Shown piece after piece: positions 32,965 to 41,954 of a stretch of 64,000 nucleotides of DNA. Under the pieces are notes generated by a model. That model saw only the letters and a list, made by a program, of their open reading frames with translations. It had not been told where the DNA came from and made no database searches. How positions within the stretch are numbered: position 1 is the stretch's first letter; each line of letters starts with the position of its first letter. This DNA comes from Clostridia bacterium (GTDB lineage: Bacteria > Bacillota > Clostridia > Oscillospirales > CAG-272): positions 73,270-137,269 of the forward strand of contig JAGATD010000045.1 of NCBI GenBank assembly GCA_017621415.1. The letters run 5' to 3'. A program made the position numbers and the translations under genes.

Positions 32965-34482
32965 TTATGAAATTGATTTTTCTATTTCCGACAGCCCTCT
33001 TGCCATTTCTCTTGGCAAATCAGATGGGGTAACACCAAAGGAAGAAAGCTCCTCTGAGAGGATATCCCCTGCTCTGCCGTGTACATATGCCGAAAGGGCT
33101 GCCGCCTTTATGGCTGACTCAGAAAATGCGAGCTGAGAGGCGATTAATCCCGAGAGAACATCACCGCTGCCCCCTTTAGCAAGAGCTGAGCTTCCCGAGC
33201 CGTTAATGTATACTGCTTCTCCGTCTGTTACAATCGTCAAAGCACCCTTAAGTAAAAGAATACAGTTGTATTTTTTTGCAAATTCTTTAGCAAAGGATAG
33301 CCTGTTTTTTTCTATCTCGGAGACAGGAATACCCGAAAGCCTTGAAAGCTCCAGCGGATGAGGTGTTATCACCGGCTTTTTTCTCGCTTTCGTCAAAATT
33401 TCGGGAGAAGAGTATTTTGCTATCGAATTTATAGCATCTGCGTCAAGGACAAGCCTAGCGCTTGTATTTTCTACAAGATATTCAACAAGCAAACAAAGCT
33501 CTCTTGAAACAGAGGAGCCTGAGCCTATCAGCACAGACGCGCACTGCTCCGAAAGGGCAAGGCTGAGGTCTTTGTTAAGTAGAGACAGCAAGTGATATAT
33601 AGCCTCGGGAAACCTCATTCTCAGCTCGGTGCAGAGCTCCTCCGAGCCCGCAAAATGAACGATACCGCAGCCGCCTCTTAAAGCTGCCTCGACAGAAAGG
33701 TGGGCGGCGCCTCTGAAGCTGTCGCTGCCTGTGATTAAGAGGGTTTTACCGAAGCTGCCCTTGTTTGAATTATCTTTCCTTTTGGGCATCAGAGCCTTTG
33801 CTTCCTCAAAATCCACATAGCGGTAAGAAAAATCAAAGACCTCTTCTATTTCATTCCTCGGAAGCCCTAAATCAGAGTACAAAAGCTTACCGACATATGC
33901 CCTTGCAGGATATGAAATCAGCCCTGGCTTTTGATAAGAGAGGGCGACGGTAATTTGAGCGGGAATACATATACTGCACACAGTTCCGTCAAGAGCATTT
34001 ATTCCCAAGGGGACATCTATTGCTATTTTGACCGCACCCGATGAATTTACGGCAGAGGAAAGCTTAAGAAGTGATAAGTCGGGCTCACCTGTAAATCCTG
34101 TGCCGAATATTGCATCTACGATTACATCGGCTTTTTCTATTAAATCATAAAGCTCGCCGCTCTGCCCGTTTATTATTCTTATCCCCTGCTCAAAAGCTTT
34201 ATTAAGCCAGAATTTGCCCTCATCTGTGCGCTGACCCGCGGAAAACAGGTCGCAAACAACAACGTCTTTCGCGCTTAAAATGCATGAGAGCGCATATCCG
34301 TCGCCGCCATTGTTTCCCTTTCCCGCAAGGATAAGCACTTTACTTGCTTCGGGATAATTTTCTGTTATCGCTTCTCTTACCGCCTCTGCGCTGCGGCGCA
34401 TAAGCTCAACGGGCTCAAAGCCTAGCTTCTCGGCGGCATATTTATCAATTTTCGGAATCATGTCCGGTGTTGCAAGCTTCAT
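32965..34482 (-). CDS. nnr: Bifunctional NAD(P)H-hydrate repair enzyme (epimerase plus ADP-dependent dehydratase)
   Basis: The 505-aa product fuses YjeF-N epimerase (residues about 1-215; ILAGKGNNGGDGYA) and a C-terminal ribokinase-like dehydratase (about 225-500; TPHPLELSRLSG, LLLKGALTIVTDG, AKGGSGDVLSGLIAS). It repairs hydrated NADH and NADPH in the cytosol. The length matches the fused Nnr form. It is monocistronic and divergent from the cytidylate-kinase-like gene. Confidence 0.93.
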   Translation of the reverse strand: MKLATPDMIPKIDKYAAEKLGFEPVELMRRSAEAVREAITENYPEASKVLILAGKGNNGGDGYALSCILSAKDVVVCDLFSAGQRTDEGKFWLNKAFEQGIRIINGQSGELYDLIEKADVIVDAIFGTGFTGEPDLSLLKLSSAVNSSGAVKIAIDVPLGINALDGTVCSICIPAQITVALSYQKPGLISYPARAYVGKLLYSDLGLPRNEIEEVFDFSYRYVDFEEAKALMPKRKDNSNKGSFGKTLLITGSDSFRGAAHLSVEAALRGGCGIVHFAGSEELCTELRMRFPEAIYHLLSLLNKDLSLALSEQCASVLIGSGSSVSRELCLLVEYLVENTSARLVLDADAINSIAKYSSPEILTKARKKPVITPHPLELSRLSGIPVSEIEKNRLSFAKEFAKKYNCILLLKGALTIVTDGEAVYINGSGSSALAKGGSGDVLSGLIASQLAFSESAIKAAALSAYVHGRAGDILSEELSSFGVTPSDLPREMARGLSEIEKSIS

Positions 34483-34571
34483 TTATTTGTCCCCAGATAT
34501 ATTTTTCATTTAAATTTTACCACATCAAGGAGCTTTTTTCAAGTTTTTATTGGCAAATTGCGCTAAAACTA

Positions 34572-34600
34572 TTTACAAGCCACATTTTTTTTGCTATAAT
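34572..34600 (+). promoter_or_regulatory. Promoter of the cytidylate kinase-like gene
   Basis: TTTACA (34572-34577) and TATAAT (34595-34600) are 17 bases apart, 46 bases before the ATG. Confidence 0.75.
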
Positions 34601-34646
34601 AAACTAAAGCAAATCTAGCAAACATCTTGGCGAAGGAGTTTTATCT

Positions 34647-35273
34647 ATGTCTAAAAAAATTGTAATCACAATTGCCCGTCAGTACGGAAGCGGCGGACGT
34701 GAGATTGGTGAGCTGGTAGCAAAGGAGCTTGGTATTCCGATTTACGACAAGGAAATTATCACCAATGCTGCGGCAAACGGCAACCTTAATGTTGAGGTTA
34801 TAAAGACTGTTGAGGAATCTGCTACAAACAGCCTGCTTTATACTCTCGCTATGGGCTCAAATGTTCTCGGAACAACTATGCATTTCGGTTACAAGATGCC
34901 CCTTAACGATAAGCTCTTTATCCTTCAGTCGGATATTATCAAGGAGTTTGCGAAGGAGAGCTGCGTTATTATAGGCCGTTGCTCTGACTATGTTTTAAGA
35001 AATGAAGAAAACATTTTCAGAATTTTTGTTTACGGCGACCTTGAGCACAGAACCGAGCGTGTCGCTAAGAGACACCCCGAGCTTAAGTCCTCCCAGATAA
35101 TTGATGTTATAAACAAGACAGACAAGCGCCGTTCCTCTTATTACAACTTCTACACCGGTAACAAGTGGGGCAAGTATGACAACTACGACATGGCGTTAAA
35201 CTCCTCAACTCTCGGAATTGAGGGCACAGCGCACGTTATTGTTGCTTCTGTTAAGCGCTATCTCGAAGATTGA
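34647..35273 (+). CDS. Cytidylate kinase-like family protein
   Basis: The 208-aa product starts with the P-loop-like ITIARQYGSGGREIGELVAK typical of the cytidylate-kinase-like family, then CVIIGRCSDYVL, RIFVYGDLEHRTERVAKR and DKRRSSYYNFYT. It is probably a nucleotide or small-molecule kinase; the substrate is not known for most members and it is not canonical Cmk. GGAG precedes the ATG. It is a single-gene transcript. Confidence 0.85.
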   Translation: MSKKIVITIARQYGSGGREIGELVAKELGIPIYDKEIITNAAANGNLNVEVIKTVEESATNSLLYTLAMGSNVLGTTMHFGYKMPLNDKLFILQSDIIKEFAKESCVIIGRCSDYVLRNEENIFRIFVYGDLEHRTERVAKRHPELKSSQIIDVINKTDKRRSSYYNFYTGNKWGKYDNYDMALNSSTLGIEGTAHVIVASVKRYLED

Positions 35274-35291
35274 TTTTTCCACTTAATATTA

Positions 35292-35331
35292 CAGGGTTTT
35301 GCGAACAAATGTTTGCAAAACCCTGATTTTT
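35292..35331. terminator. Terminator between convergent genes
   Basis: CAGGGTTTTGC (35292-35302) pairs with GCAAAACCCTG (35315-35325), followed by ATTTTTG on the plus strand. The apeB stop at 35333 follows at once. Confidence 0.8.
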
Positions 35332-35332
35332 G

Positions 35333-36589
35333 TTATATTATTTTTATATTCGTGCCGTCTGTTGCAATTTTCACAGAATAAAATTCGGTGAGAGCCTCTT
35401 TGAGATTTTCAATGTCGGAGAGAGCTATTGTCTCTGCCGAGGAATGCATTGCGAGCTGAGGCAATCCTATATCCACACCTGGAATGCTGACAGAGCTTAG
35501 AGCTATGTTGCCAAGAGTGCTGCCGCCTCTTTTATCAGCTCGGTTATAATAGCTTTGAACACTCACACCCGCCCTTTTACAAACAACCCTGAAAATGCCG
35601 TCTGACGGGGCATCGGTAATATATCTCTTAGCTGAGTTATATTTTATCACAACTCCCCCACCGAGAACAGGCGCATTATCCGGGTCAGAAAGCTCAGGGT
35701 GATTTGGATGCCTTGCATGAGCATTATCGGCGCTCACCAAAAAGCTGTCGGGAAGCATTGTGAGATACTTTTCCTCATCTCCCGCTATTCGAAGCAGCGT
35801 ATCCTTTAAAAATGTAGAAGCTGCGCCCTGCCTGCTAGAAGAGCCAACCTCCTCGTTATCAAATACCGCAAAAACGCTTACTGCCCCCGGCTCAGCATCA
35901 AGAAATGCCTCAAGAGAAGCATAAACCGACGACAAATCATCAAGGCGGGGAGAAAGTATAAGCTCGTCAGAAGCTCCGAGAGAAAGCGGCTCTTGTCTTG
36001 AATAAAGCATAAGGTCGCATGACATAATTTCATCGGCAGATACACCTAATTCATCAGCTACAAGCTCTAGAATATCCGCATTTTTGTCAAGAGAAAGAAC
36101 CGGGAGCATATCCTTTGACGGGTCAAGCTTTACTCCCTCATTTACCGCAGGGTTCATATGGATAGCCACACTTGGTATTGTAACAAGGTCGCGGTCTATA
36201 TTTACAAGGCGCATCTCTATGCCGCACGATGTCTCAACCGCCGCGCGTCCCGCGACAGAAAGGGGTCGGTCAAGCCAAGAATAATAAATAGCTCCGCCGT
36301 ATGGTTCTGTTGAAAGAGCCGAATAAATGCCGCTTCTTGTATTCTTTACCTTAAAGGTTGGTGTGTCGTTGTGTGAAGCGCATATCATAAATCCGCCGTT
36401 TTGGGGATTGCCCTTGAAGGCAATTATAGAAGAATCTCTGATAACAAATCCCGAATCTGTCTCAAAGGAGGATGTGTCCTTTTCGGATACCTCGGCAAAG
36501 CCGCACTCCAAAAGTCTTTTCTTAATTTCGGCTACCGCATGGTAGGCTGTCGGAGATTTTTTTATAAATTCAAAAAGACCGTTTTTCAT
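35333..36589 (-). CDS. apeB: M18 family aminopeptidase
   Basis: The 418-aa product shows the M18 metal-site blocks: CASHNDTPTFKVK, FDNEEVGSSSRQGAAS, VSADNAHARHPNHPE and MHSSAET near the end. The family is dinuclear-zinc, usually dodecameric, and removes N-terminal residues, often acidic ones, from peptides in the cytosol. AAGGAG lies ten bases before the ATG. It is divergent from pepD, and with the two genes that follow forms a group of three unrelated metallopeptidases. Confidence 0.93.
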   Translation of the reverse strand: MKNGLFEFIKKSPTAYHAVAEIKKRLLECGFAEVSEKDTSSFETDSGFVIRDSSIIAFKGNPQNGGFMICASHNDTPTFKVKNTRSGIYSALSTEPYGGAIYYSWLDRPLSVAGRAAVETSCGIEMRLVNIDRDLVTIPSVAIHMNPAVNEGVKLDPSKDMLPVLSLDKNADILELVADELGVSADEIMSCDLMLYSRQEPLSLGASDELILSPRLDDLSSVYASLEAFLDAEPGAVSVFAVFDNEEVGSSSRQGAASTFLKDTLLRIAGDEEKYLTMLPDSFLVSADNAHARHPNHPELSDPDNAPVLGGGVVIKYNSAKRYITDAPSDGIFRVVCKRAGVSVQSYYNRADKRGGSTLGNIALSSVSIPGVDIGLPQLAMHSSAETIALSDIENLKEALTEFYSVKIATDGTNIKII

Positions 36590-36658
36590 TTTGGAAAGCT
36601 CCTTTTTATCATACTGAATTTATTTTACAACTTTTAGGCGCAAATGTCAACTTAATGC

Positions 36659-36687
36659 TTGAAAATTAGGTTGTTTTATTGTAAAAT
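36659..36687 (+). promoter_or_regulatory. Promoter of pepD and the M29 gene
   Basis: TTGAAA (36659-36664) and TAAAAT (36682-36687) are 17 bases apart, 35 bases before the pepD ATG. Confidence 0.65.
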
Positions 36688-36722
36688 AATATGTAATTGA
36701 ATTATTCTGTGAGGAAACACCA

Positions 36723-38141
36723 ATGATTAACTTAAAAGACTCTAATGCGAGGGCGGTTTTTCACTTTTTTTGCGAAATTTCAAAAATTCCGCGGGGCTCG
36801 GGCAATACTGGGGCTATAGCAGATTATCTTACCCAATTTGCAAAGGCTAAAGGCCTTGAATTTTACCGAGACGGTTTTGATAATGTTATAATAAAAAAGC
36901 CCGGTACAGTCGGCTATGAAAAAAAGCCTGCCATCATCCTACAAGGGCACACCGATATGGTTTTGCAAAAGGCTGACGGCGTAACATGGGATATGGAAAA
37001 AAACGGTGTTAAGCCTATCCTTGACGGTGATTTTATCAAAGCCGAGGGCACCACTCTCGGGGCTGACGACGGAATTGCCGTGGCATACGCCCTGGCTCTT
37101 CTTGATTCCTCTGACATTTCTCACCCTCCTATCGAGGCGGTATTCACCTCCAACGAGGAGATAGGTCTTATCGGAGCTGAGGCGCTTGACTGCTCCCGCC
37201 TTTCAGGAAAAATGATGATAAATCTTGACTCCGACAAGGAAGGGGTATTTATAGCAGGCTGTGCGGGCGGCAGAAGAATTGATATTTCCCTGCCTATTTC
37301 ATATGAACAGGCTGATGAAAATAAATACACCTTGATTATCGACGGACTTCTTGGCGGTCATAGCGGTGTTATGATAAACAAGGGGCGAACAAACGCTATA
37401 AAAAGGCTTTGTGAATATTTATCATCGTTCGGTAATATAAAACTTATCAGCATTTCGGGCGGTGTTGCGGACAATGCTATCCCCCCATCCGCGGCAGCCG
37501 AGTTTGTTTCTCACTTAAGTCTTAATGAGCTTTCTGAAATTGCAGGCAGGCTAAAGAAAAGTCTCGACGAGACTTCTGAGAAAGAAAACATCACTCTTGC
37601 CCTTGCGGGAAAGGCCAACCGTGTTATGACTGCAAAGAGCAGCGAAAATCTCATTTCGCTTATTAATGACATTCCCTACGGAGTTATTAAAATGAGCGAG
37701 GAAATTCCCGATATGACCGAAACCTCAATTAATCTTGGTATCATATCAACAGACGGCCTCCGCGTAAATATTACCACGGCTCTTCGCTCATCAAAGGATA
37801 ATGAAAAGGAAAGGCTTGCCGCAAGAGTCAAAGAGATTGGCGCTCGCTACTCAGCCGACATAAACGAGCACGGTGACTATCCCGGCTGGGAATATAAAAA
37901 AGACTCGCACTTAAGAGACATTATGTGCGAAATTTACCGTAATATGTATAACAAGGATGCGTCGGTTGTTACCATACACGCAGGGCTTGAGTGCGGCCTG
38001 TTCTCAAAGAAAATAGAGGGACTTGACTGTATTTCTATGGGTCCTCTGGCTTATGACATACACACCCCTGACGAAAAACTTTCTGTTTCCTCAACCGAAA
38101 GAGTGTGGGAATATCTTAAAGAAGTTCTCAAAAATATTTAA
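36723..38141 (+). CDS. pepD: Aminoacyl-histidine dipeptidase (M20 family, PepD)
   Basis: The 472-aa product has the M20 zinc-site motifs LQGHTDMV, GADDGIAVA, TSNEEIGLIGAEAL and HAGLECGLF near the C-terminus, with an inserted dimerisation domain. It cleaves Xaa-His and other dipeptides in the cytosol. GAGGAAAC precedes the ATG. The M29 peptidase starts 14 bases downstream, so the two share a transcript. Confidence 0.93.
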   Translation: MINLKDSNARAVFHFFCEISKIPRGSGNTGAIADYLTQFAKAKGLEFYRDGFDNVIIKKPGTVGYEKKPAIILQGHTDMVLQKADGVTWDMEKNGVKPILDGDFIKAEGTTLGADDGIAVAYALALLDSSDISHPPIEAVFTSNEEIGLIGAEALDCSRLSGKMMINLDSDKEGVFIAGCAGGRRIDISLPISYEQADENKYTLIIDGLLGGHSGVMINKGRTNAIKRLCEYLSSFGNIKLISISGGVADNAIPPSAAAEFVSHLSLNELSEIAGRLKKSLDETSEKENITLALAGKANRVMTAKSSENLISLINDIPYGVIKMSEEIPDMTETSINLGIISTDGLRVNITTALRSSKDNEKERLAARVKEIGARYSADINEHGDYPGWEYKKDSHLRDIMCEIYRNMYNKDASVVTIHAGLECGLFSKKIEGLDCISMGPLAYDIHTPDEKLSVSSTERVWEYLKEVLKNI

Positions 38142-38155
38142 CAAAGGAAAAAGCA

Positions 38156-39382
38156 ATGAACAAAACAAGACTCAGAAAATATGCAAATCTTATCGCCCGC
38201 ATGGGTGTAAATGTACAAAAGGGACAGGAGGTTCTCATTTCGGCAGAGCTTGACCAGCCCGAATTTGTTAAAATGGTCGTAGAGGAGTGCTACAGGGCGG
38301 GCGCGGCAAAGGTCAGTGTAGATTGGTCATACCAGCCTCTTACAAGGCTTGATGTTCGCTACTGTTCAAAGAAAAGGCTCTCCACTCTTGACAAATGGCA
38401 GATAGAAAAATGGGAGTGGCAGGCAGAAAATCTGCCCTGCAAGATATATCTTATCTCCGAGGACCCCGACGGCCTTGCGGGAATAAATCAGGAAAAATAC
38501 TCATCCGCTATGGCTGCCCGCTCAAAGATTATAAAGCCTATAAGAAGCCGTATGGAGAACAAATACCAGTGGTGCATTGCCGCAGTTTCCGGCAAGGAGT
38601 GGGCAAAAAAGATTTTCCCCGGTGAGCGTGCAAGCGCCGCTGTTGAAAAGCTATGGGAGGCTATTTTAACCTCATCAAGAGTTGACGATGACCCTATTGC
38701 AGCCTGGGAAGCACACAACGCAAATTTAAAAAAGAAATACGAATATTTAAACTCCCTTGGAATCAAGGAGTTAAAGTACAAGGCATCTAACGGCACCGAC
38801 CTTAGGGTTGGGCTTCTTGATGACGGACTATTTATGGCGGGAGGCGAAGAAACTCTCGGCAGAGGTGTTTACTTTAACCCCAACATTCCCTCAGAGGAAG
38901 TCTTTACCTCTCCGAGACGTGGTGATGCTGACGGAATTGTTTACTCTACAAAGCCTCTGGCATTTGAGGGTCAGCTTATTGACAACTTCTGGATAAAATT
39001 TGAGGGAGGCAAGGCTGTTGACGTTGGAGCCGAGAAAAACGAGTCCTTCTTAAGGCAGCTTATCGGAATGGATGAGGGGGCTGCATATCTCGGCGAATGC
39101 GCTCTTGTTCCCTATTCCTCACCTATAAGAGAGTCCGGGCTTCTCTACTACAATACCCTCTTTGATGAAAATGCCGCCTGCCACCTGGCATTTGGCAAGG
39201 GCTTTACTAACCTATATAAGGACTACGAGAAATACACCGAAGAGCAGCTCCACGAGCTTGGAATAAATGACTCGATAATCCACGAGGACTTTATGATTGG
39301 TACTCCCGATATGTCCATTACCGCCCTTTGCGCTGACGGCAAAGAAGTTAAAATATTCGAGAACGGAGAATGGGCATTTTAA
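38156..39382 (+). CDS. M29 family aminopeptidase
   Basis: The 408-aa product matches thermophilic-type M29 aminopeptidases (AmpS/PepS/AmpT): an N-terminal YANLIARMGVNVQKGQEVLI, a central ASNGTDLRVGL, then FTSPRRGDADGIVYST, GMDEGAAYLGECALVPYSSP and a closing HEDFMIGTPDMSITAL. These carry the usual Glu, His and Asp metal ligands. It is a cytosolic peptidase co-transcribed with pepD for peptide catabolism. Confidence 0.92.
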   Translation: MNKTRLRKYANLIARMGVNVQKGQEVLISAELDQPEFVKMVVEECYRAGAAKVSVDWSYQPLTRLDVRYCSKKRLSTLDKWQIEKWEWQAENLPCKIYLISEDPDGLAGINQEKYSSAMAARSKIIKPIRSRMENKYQWCIAAVSGKEWAKKIFPGERASAAVEKLWEAILTSSRVDDDPIAAWEAHNANLKKKYEYLNSLGIKELKYKASNGTDLRVGLLDDGLFMAGGEETLGRGVYFNPNIPSEEVFTSPRRGDADGIVYSTKPLAFEGQLIDNFWIKFEGGKAVDVGAEKNESFLRQLIGMDEGAAYLGECALVPYSSPIRESGLLYYNTLFDENAACHLAFGKGFTNLYKDYEKYTEEQLHELGINDSIIHEDFMIGTPDMSITALCADGKEVKIFENGEWAF

Positions 39383-39403
39383 AGCAAAAGAACGAAAAAA
39401 CGC

Positions 39404-39440
39404 AAAAAGTACGCAGAATGTAAACATCTGCGTACTTTTT
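39404..39440. terminator. Bidirectional terminator between convergent genes
   Basis: AAAAAGTACGCAG (39404-39416) pairs with CTGCGTACTTTTT (39428-39440), giving U runs on both strands. Confidence 0.88.
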
Positions 39441-39454
39441 TAACTACAAAAGGC

Positions 39455-40381
39455 TTATTTCTTACCCTTTTCTTTTGCTCTTTTGTCATTTATTATTTGC
39501 ATATGCTCTGCGGTAATAAGCTCAACACCGTTTTCTTTTGCCCAATCAACGCATCCGCGAAGAACAAGAGGAAGAAATACTCTCGGAACGGCAAGAACCG
39601 TGGTAAGCGCCTCATCGGTGAATTTAATCTTATCATCAACTCTGTCTGCCGCATAACGAACAGACTCAAGAGATGCCTGCCTCATTTGAAGAAGCTCCGC
39701 GCGCATTCTTGTTTTTCTGTGGAACCAAAAGTTCTTGGAATCACGGTAGCCGTAATCAACAGGAAGCGAGGGGAAATCCTTTGCCTTAACACCGTTGATT
39801 ATTGCATCGCGGTACTTTTTCTTCATAAGTATTTTATCAACTCTAAGAATGAAGTGAGCGCCGAATTTGCTGGTTATACCGTTAAAGTCGTGGTAGGGTC
39901 CCTCATATCCGTTAAGCTCACCGGGCAGGTCCTTGTCAGCACCGTCAAGCTCGCGCATCCATGTGCACTCAATAACCTCGATAGCATCTGTCATAACATC
40001 GGGGCGCACCTCTCCTGTTTCCTCAGCTATAAGGCTTTTTTCAAGCTTAAAGCTGCACCTCGGCATCTTCTCAGAGGGCTTGTCACCGGGCCAGGATAGC
40101 TTAACCGCCTCCTTAAAGTTCTTTGGGTTGTCGTCTATAAAATTAATGGCGCACTTTCCGTTTCTGAGAATGTTTTGCGCAGTGTTTGACGAGTTACGGC
40201 AGCAAAGGAGCATTGCGTAATAGTCCTTGCCGGCAACATAATAGGGCTGAACCAAGGAATAAGGACCAAGGTTTGTTGTTCCATCCTCACAAAGTGTGCT
40301 GATTACTACCGTAGGCATAGGAAAGAACAGAGATGTTTGATAAAAGTTGTCTACAATTCTAAGATTTTCAAAGCTACTCAT
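39455..40381 (-). CDS. Flavin reductase-like FMN-binding protein
   Basis: The 308-aa product has an N-terminal FMN-binding split barrel (PTVVISTLCEDGTTNLGPYS, YYAMLLCCRNSSNTAQNILR, CAINFIDDNP) and a C-terminal extension of about 100 residues with VPRVFLPLVLRGCVDWAKEN and HMQIINDKRAKEKGK. The extension looks like a proto-chlorophyllide-reductase/PCP_red-type helical segment. A cytosolic flavoprotein oxidoreductase is likely; the substrate is unknown. GAGGAG lies before the ATG. A 64-bp copy of the rsgA 3' end sits 24 bases upstream, so it was probably the next gene after rsgA before an insertion. Confidence 0.78.
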   Translation of the reverse strand: MSSFENLRIVDNFYQTSLFFPMPTVVISTLCEDGTTNLGPYSLVQPYYVAGKDYYAMLLCCRNSSNTAQNILRNGKCAINFIDDNPKNFKEAVKLSWPGDKPSEKMPRCSFKLEKSLIAEETGEVRPDVMTDAIEVIECTWMRELDGADKDLPGELNGYEGPYHDFNGITSKFGAHFILRVDKILMKKKYRDAIINGVKAKDFPSLPVDYGYRDSKNFWFHRKTRMRAELLQMRQASLESVRYAADRVDDKIKFTDEALTTVLAVPRVFLPLVLRGCVDWAKENGVELITAEHMQIINDKRAKEKGKK

Positions 40382-40405
40382 TTTTATTTCTCCTCAAAAT
40401 GTTTT

Positions 40406-40469
40406 TTATTTATCATATCCTTTTTTATCTTTTAGAACTCTGTATATCGAGCGGTAGGACTCAAGGCGG
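40406..40469 (-). pseudogene. Exact 64-bp duplicate of the rsgA 3' end
   Basis: Bases 40406-40469 equal 41955-42018, the last 64 bases of rsgA including the stop codon. They lie next to the flavin reductase start, which marks the ancestral rsgA downstream flank. The 1485 bases between the two copies look inserted. Confidence 0.9.
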
Positions 40470-40476
40470 AAAAGAT

Positions 40477-41024
40477 AGCCTTCCCCTTGGGAAAGGGGGA
40501 CCGCCGGGGTCCCCCGAAGCGAGCGAAGTCGAGCTTTTGGGGGTTCGCGATGGCGGTGGATGAGGTACACTTATTTTTTCAAAACCTCATAATCGAGTCC
40601 CAGATGATTTAAGATATCTTCACATACAAAGTTAAATTTTTCCCGAAGAACGGCATTACTATATCTCAATACCGTAATTCCGTGTGATTTAAAATATTCA
40701 TCACGCTTTTCATCTTTTGTTTTAGTCTCAAGCATTTCGTGTTGAATACCGTCTAATTCGATTGCGATTTTTGCTGAATGAATATAAAAGTCAGTTATAT
40801 ACGGACCAATCATTTTTTGACGATTGACGGTCAATGGTAATCGCTTCAAAAAATCATACCAGAGATGTTTTTCGTCAGGAGTCATATTTTTTCGCAAATC
40901 TTGAGCATTAGGAGTTAAAGTTTTGTTATATTCGTAAGGCATTTTTATATCATTCAAAAAGGTTGGATTTCAAATTCTTACCTCATCCACCACTCCGTGG
41001 TCCCCCTTCCCCACGGGGAAGGCT
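40477..41024. mobile_element. DUF559-bearing element with inverted palindromic-repeat ends
   Basis: The left end runs AGCCTTCCCCTTGGG ... GGTGGATGAGGT (40477-40566, with an inner hairpin region rich in GGGGTCCCCC) and the right end CCTCATCCACC ... GGGGAAGGCT (40981-41024). They are inverted relative to each other and enclose only the DUF559 gene, whose stop codon is within about five bases of the left end. This resembles REP palindromes that frame a RAYT gene. Mobility is inferred from this structure and from the flanking 64-bp duplication. Confidence 0.65.
40571..40957 (-). CDS. DUF559 endonuclease-like protein
   Basis: The 128-aa product is full length for DUF559, a compact Vsr-like PD-(D/E)XK nuclease fold. 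It begins MNDIKMPYEYNKTLTPNAQD, has LRKNMTPDEKHLWYDFL, then the core YITDFYIHSAKIAIELDGIQ with H after it, KDEKRDEYFKSHGITVLRYSN. The Asp, Glu and Gln-His residues fit the catalytic positions. No good ribosome site precedes the ATG at 40957. Inverted palindromic repeats frame the gene tightly. I recall near-identical proteins beside similar repeats in other gut Clostridia. A nuclease role in spread of the repeats is inferred. Confidence 0.8.
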   Translation of the reverse strand: MNDIKMPYEYNKTLTPNAQDLRKNMTPDEKHLWYDFLKRLPLTVNRQKMIGPYITDFYIHSAKIAIELDGIQHEMLETKTKDEKRDEYFKSHGITVLRYSNAVLREKFNFVCEDILNHLGLDYEVLKK

Positions 41025-41079
41025 TATCGAAGCTTGACGCGACTTAAATAAGAAAATACAGTCGAAAGAAATATTTTGG

Positions 41080-41754
41080 TTATTCCTTGTTTAATCTATC
41101 ACGAATATCATTTAACCATTCACCATTATACTTAAAATAACACGGACCATGGACAGGATATTTTACATTACTCAATTTAGAAGCTAAAGCAGACAGAGAA
41201 TAAATCTGTCCCTCATACTCAACTTTTTTATTATCAATAACCGTACAGGTCAATTCCGTGGATTTTGTAGCAGTACTCCAAAACTGCAAAGTTGAACCAA
41301 TAGGAATATTACACATATCAAACGAAAATGGCGCCAAGCGCTCTCTTTTCTCTTCCTTGATTTCTTGAGCAACTACCTCCGCCTCCAATTCTTCTTCGCT
41401 GGGGCTAATCAACTTCAATTTATCAGTGCAACCATGGATTTCGGCAATTGCCTCAAGAATCAAATATGCGTCTTGCGGTGCCATAGCGTAAAATTCTCTT
41501 ACGCGTTTTTGTCCCTTAAAATTGTCTATTGATCGTAAAGTTGGATTTAATTTATCAATAATTGTATGAATCTTCAAATCGGACAAACGAGAATTTACTT
41601 CATATGTAGCATATACACGAAATGCAAAAGGAATACATTCACTTCGATTGAGCTGATTTAACCTATTATCTATATCATCAGCATATCCAATTTTGACATA
41701 ATCTGGGAATGAAGGATTTGTTAATATATAGATAACTCCTTTAATTTCGTTCAT
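41080..41754 (-). CDS. GIY-YIG nuclease (T5orf172-type) with C-terminal DUF4357-like domain
   Basis: The 224-aa product starts with a T5orf172-type GIY-YIG domain (GVIYILTNPSFPDYVKIGYA, RLNQLNRSECIPFAFRVYAT, residues about 1-105), has a charged linker (EEELEAEVVAQEIKEEKRER), and ends in a DUF4357/RAMA-like domain (TCTVIDNKKVEYEGQIYSLS, ALASKLSN, GPCYFKYNGEWL). GGAGAA precedes the ATG. Such proteins occur with restriction systems and mobile DNA. It lies inside the segment bounded by the two rsgA 3' ends, between the DUF559 element and an empty repeat pair, so it probably came with the insertion. Confidence 0.85.
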   Translation of the reverse strand: MNEIKGVIYILTNPSFPDYVKIGYADDIDNRLNQLNRSECIPFAFRVYATYEVNSRLSDLKIHTIIDKLNPTLRSIDNFKGQKRVREFYAMAPQDAYLILEAIAEIHGCTDKLKLISPSEEELEAEVVAQEIKEEKRERLAPFSFDMCNIPIGSTLQFWSTATKSTELTCTVIDNKKVEYEGQIYSLSALASKLSNVKYPVHGPCYFKYNGEWLNDIRDRLNKE

Positions 41755-41810
41755 AATTATTTCTCCTAAAATATTATTTTATTGGTATATGGAGCAGTAA
41801 AATCCCAAGC

Positions 41811-41954
41811 CTTCCCCTTGGGGAAGGTGGCATGCGAGATTTATCGAGTATGACGGATGAGGTATAATCTGTTTTAATTACATTAATTTTAAAAAGCTAG
41901 AATAGCACTTACCTCATCCACCACTCCGTGGTCCCCCTTCCCCAAGGGGAAGGC
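41811..41954. mobile_element. Non-coding MITE-like derivative of the DUF559 element
   Basis: The left end AGCCTTCCCC-type copy (41811-41865, ending GGATGAGGT) and the right CCTCATCCACC ... AAGGCT copy (41912-41954) are inverted and enclose about 46 bases without an ORF. The right end abuts the rsgA stop codon directly. It looks like a non-autonomous form of the element at 40477. Confidence 0.65.

Noticed and set aside
35333..39382. Three peptidase genes as part of a peptide-processing system for P1-P3
   Set aside because: M18, M20 (PepD) and M29 are ordinary cytosolic peptidases for nutrient peptides, outside the cassettes and with their own promoters.
40477..41954. CRISPR array or classical IS in the repeat cluster after rsgA
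   Set aside because: Repeats are few, inverted, of unequal spacing and contain no spacers; no transposase ORF is present.
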